DNA of 64,000 nt from Pseudomonas oryzihabitans. GTDB lineage: Bacteria; Pseudomonadota; Gammaproteobacteria; Pseudomonadales; Pseudomonadaceae. Positions 63,977 to 64,000 of this stretch are shown here, piece after piece (within the stretch, counting starts at the first letter, position 1; each line of letters opens with the position of its first letter). A model generated the notes under the pieces. It was not told where the DNA came from. It worked only from the letters and a program-made list of their open reading frames with translations, and made no database searches. Made by a program: the position numbers and the translations under genes. The stretch covers positions 1,516,001 to 1,580,000 of the forward strand of contig NZ_CP021645.1 in assembly GCF_006384975.1 (NCBI RefSeq), given 5' to 3'.

Positions 63977-64000
63977 AGCGGCCGGCGCTGCGCCTCGGCG
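63973..64000 (+). CDS. Start of a further gene, cut by the window edge
   Basis: ATG 63973 overlaps the preceding stop by four bases (ATGA) and stays open to the end (MKRPALRLG). Coupled translation makes a real gene likely, but too little is visible to name it. Confidence 0.45.

Overview
The window reads as chromosomal DNA of a Pseudomonas species. GC is high, and the gene neighbourhoods match that genus: nrt/cobA nitrate assimilation, aotJQMOP, and nadK with a metallophosphoesterase, a rhomboid, a DUF1853 gene and fadH nearby. An oryzihabitans/psychrotolerans-like lineage is possible, but that is a guess. I see no tRNA, rRNA, insertion sequence, prophage or CRISPR array.

Layout. 1-1.6 kb: the end of an M13 metallopeptidase. 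1.6-8.9 kb: nitrate assimilation, with a PP2C phosphatase/Ser-Thr kinase fusion, a NIT-ANTAR antiterminator (NasR type), a nitrate ABC transporter (nrtA-nrtB-nrtD) and the siroheme gene cobA. nrtA and cobA are each preceded by a sigma-54 promoter, a short leader with small hairpins and an intrinsic terminator. This is what a NasR-type antiterminator would act on, so the regulator and two probable targets lie together. No nitrate or nitrite reductase gene is visible here. 8.9-9.8 kb: a long AT-rich regulatory region. 9.8-26.2 kb: one tightly overlapping exopolysaccharide operon of 15 genes. It encodes an epimerase, an initiating sugar transferase, a degenerate CpsD-like ATPase, a Wza-type exporter, a GumC/Wzz-type co-polymerase, three glycosyltransferases, a Wzy-like polymerase, a Wzx-like flippase, two deacetylases, two GNAT-like transferases and a secreted glycosidase-like protein.

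26.3-31.0 kb: a ligase-associated exonuclease and an ATP-dependent DNA ligase, a FUSC membrane protein, then a converging small membrane protein and a GNAT enzyme. 31.3-35.7 kb: the arginine/ornithine uptake operon aotJQMOP with a candidate sigma-54 promoter and an attenuator hairpin after aotJ, but no argR behind it. 35.7-35.9 kb: a 42-codon gene on the minus strand. 36.3-38.7 kb: a TorF-type porin and a GAF-EAL protein. 38.7-44.1 kb (minus): the giant helicase Lhr and a 2-hydroxyacid dehydrogenase. 44.3-47.9 kb: a LamB-like porin, then egtB-egtD for ergothioneine. 48.0-49.8 kb: a GAF/degenerate GGDEF/EAL protein. 49.9-52.1 kb (minus): a DEAD-box RNA helicase and prmB. 52.3-54.4 kb: a PoxB-like ThDP enzyme and a small membrane protein. 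54.4-57.1 kb (minus): a rhomboid protease, a metallophosphoesterase and nadK. 57.3-62.8 kb: DUF1853, a PLP enzyme, a coiled-coil protein and fadH. The window ends with a nitrilase-like membrane protein and the first codons of another gene.

The least ordinary signals are the paired sigma-54/leader/terminator units controlled in cis to a NIT-ANTAR gene, the EPS operon whose CpsD-like ATPase lacks the Walker A lysine and whose glycosidase-like protein has Gln near the expected nucleophile position, and the separation of the exonuclease-ligase pair from its usual Lhr-Core helicase partner.
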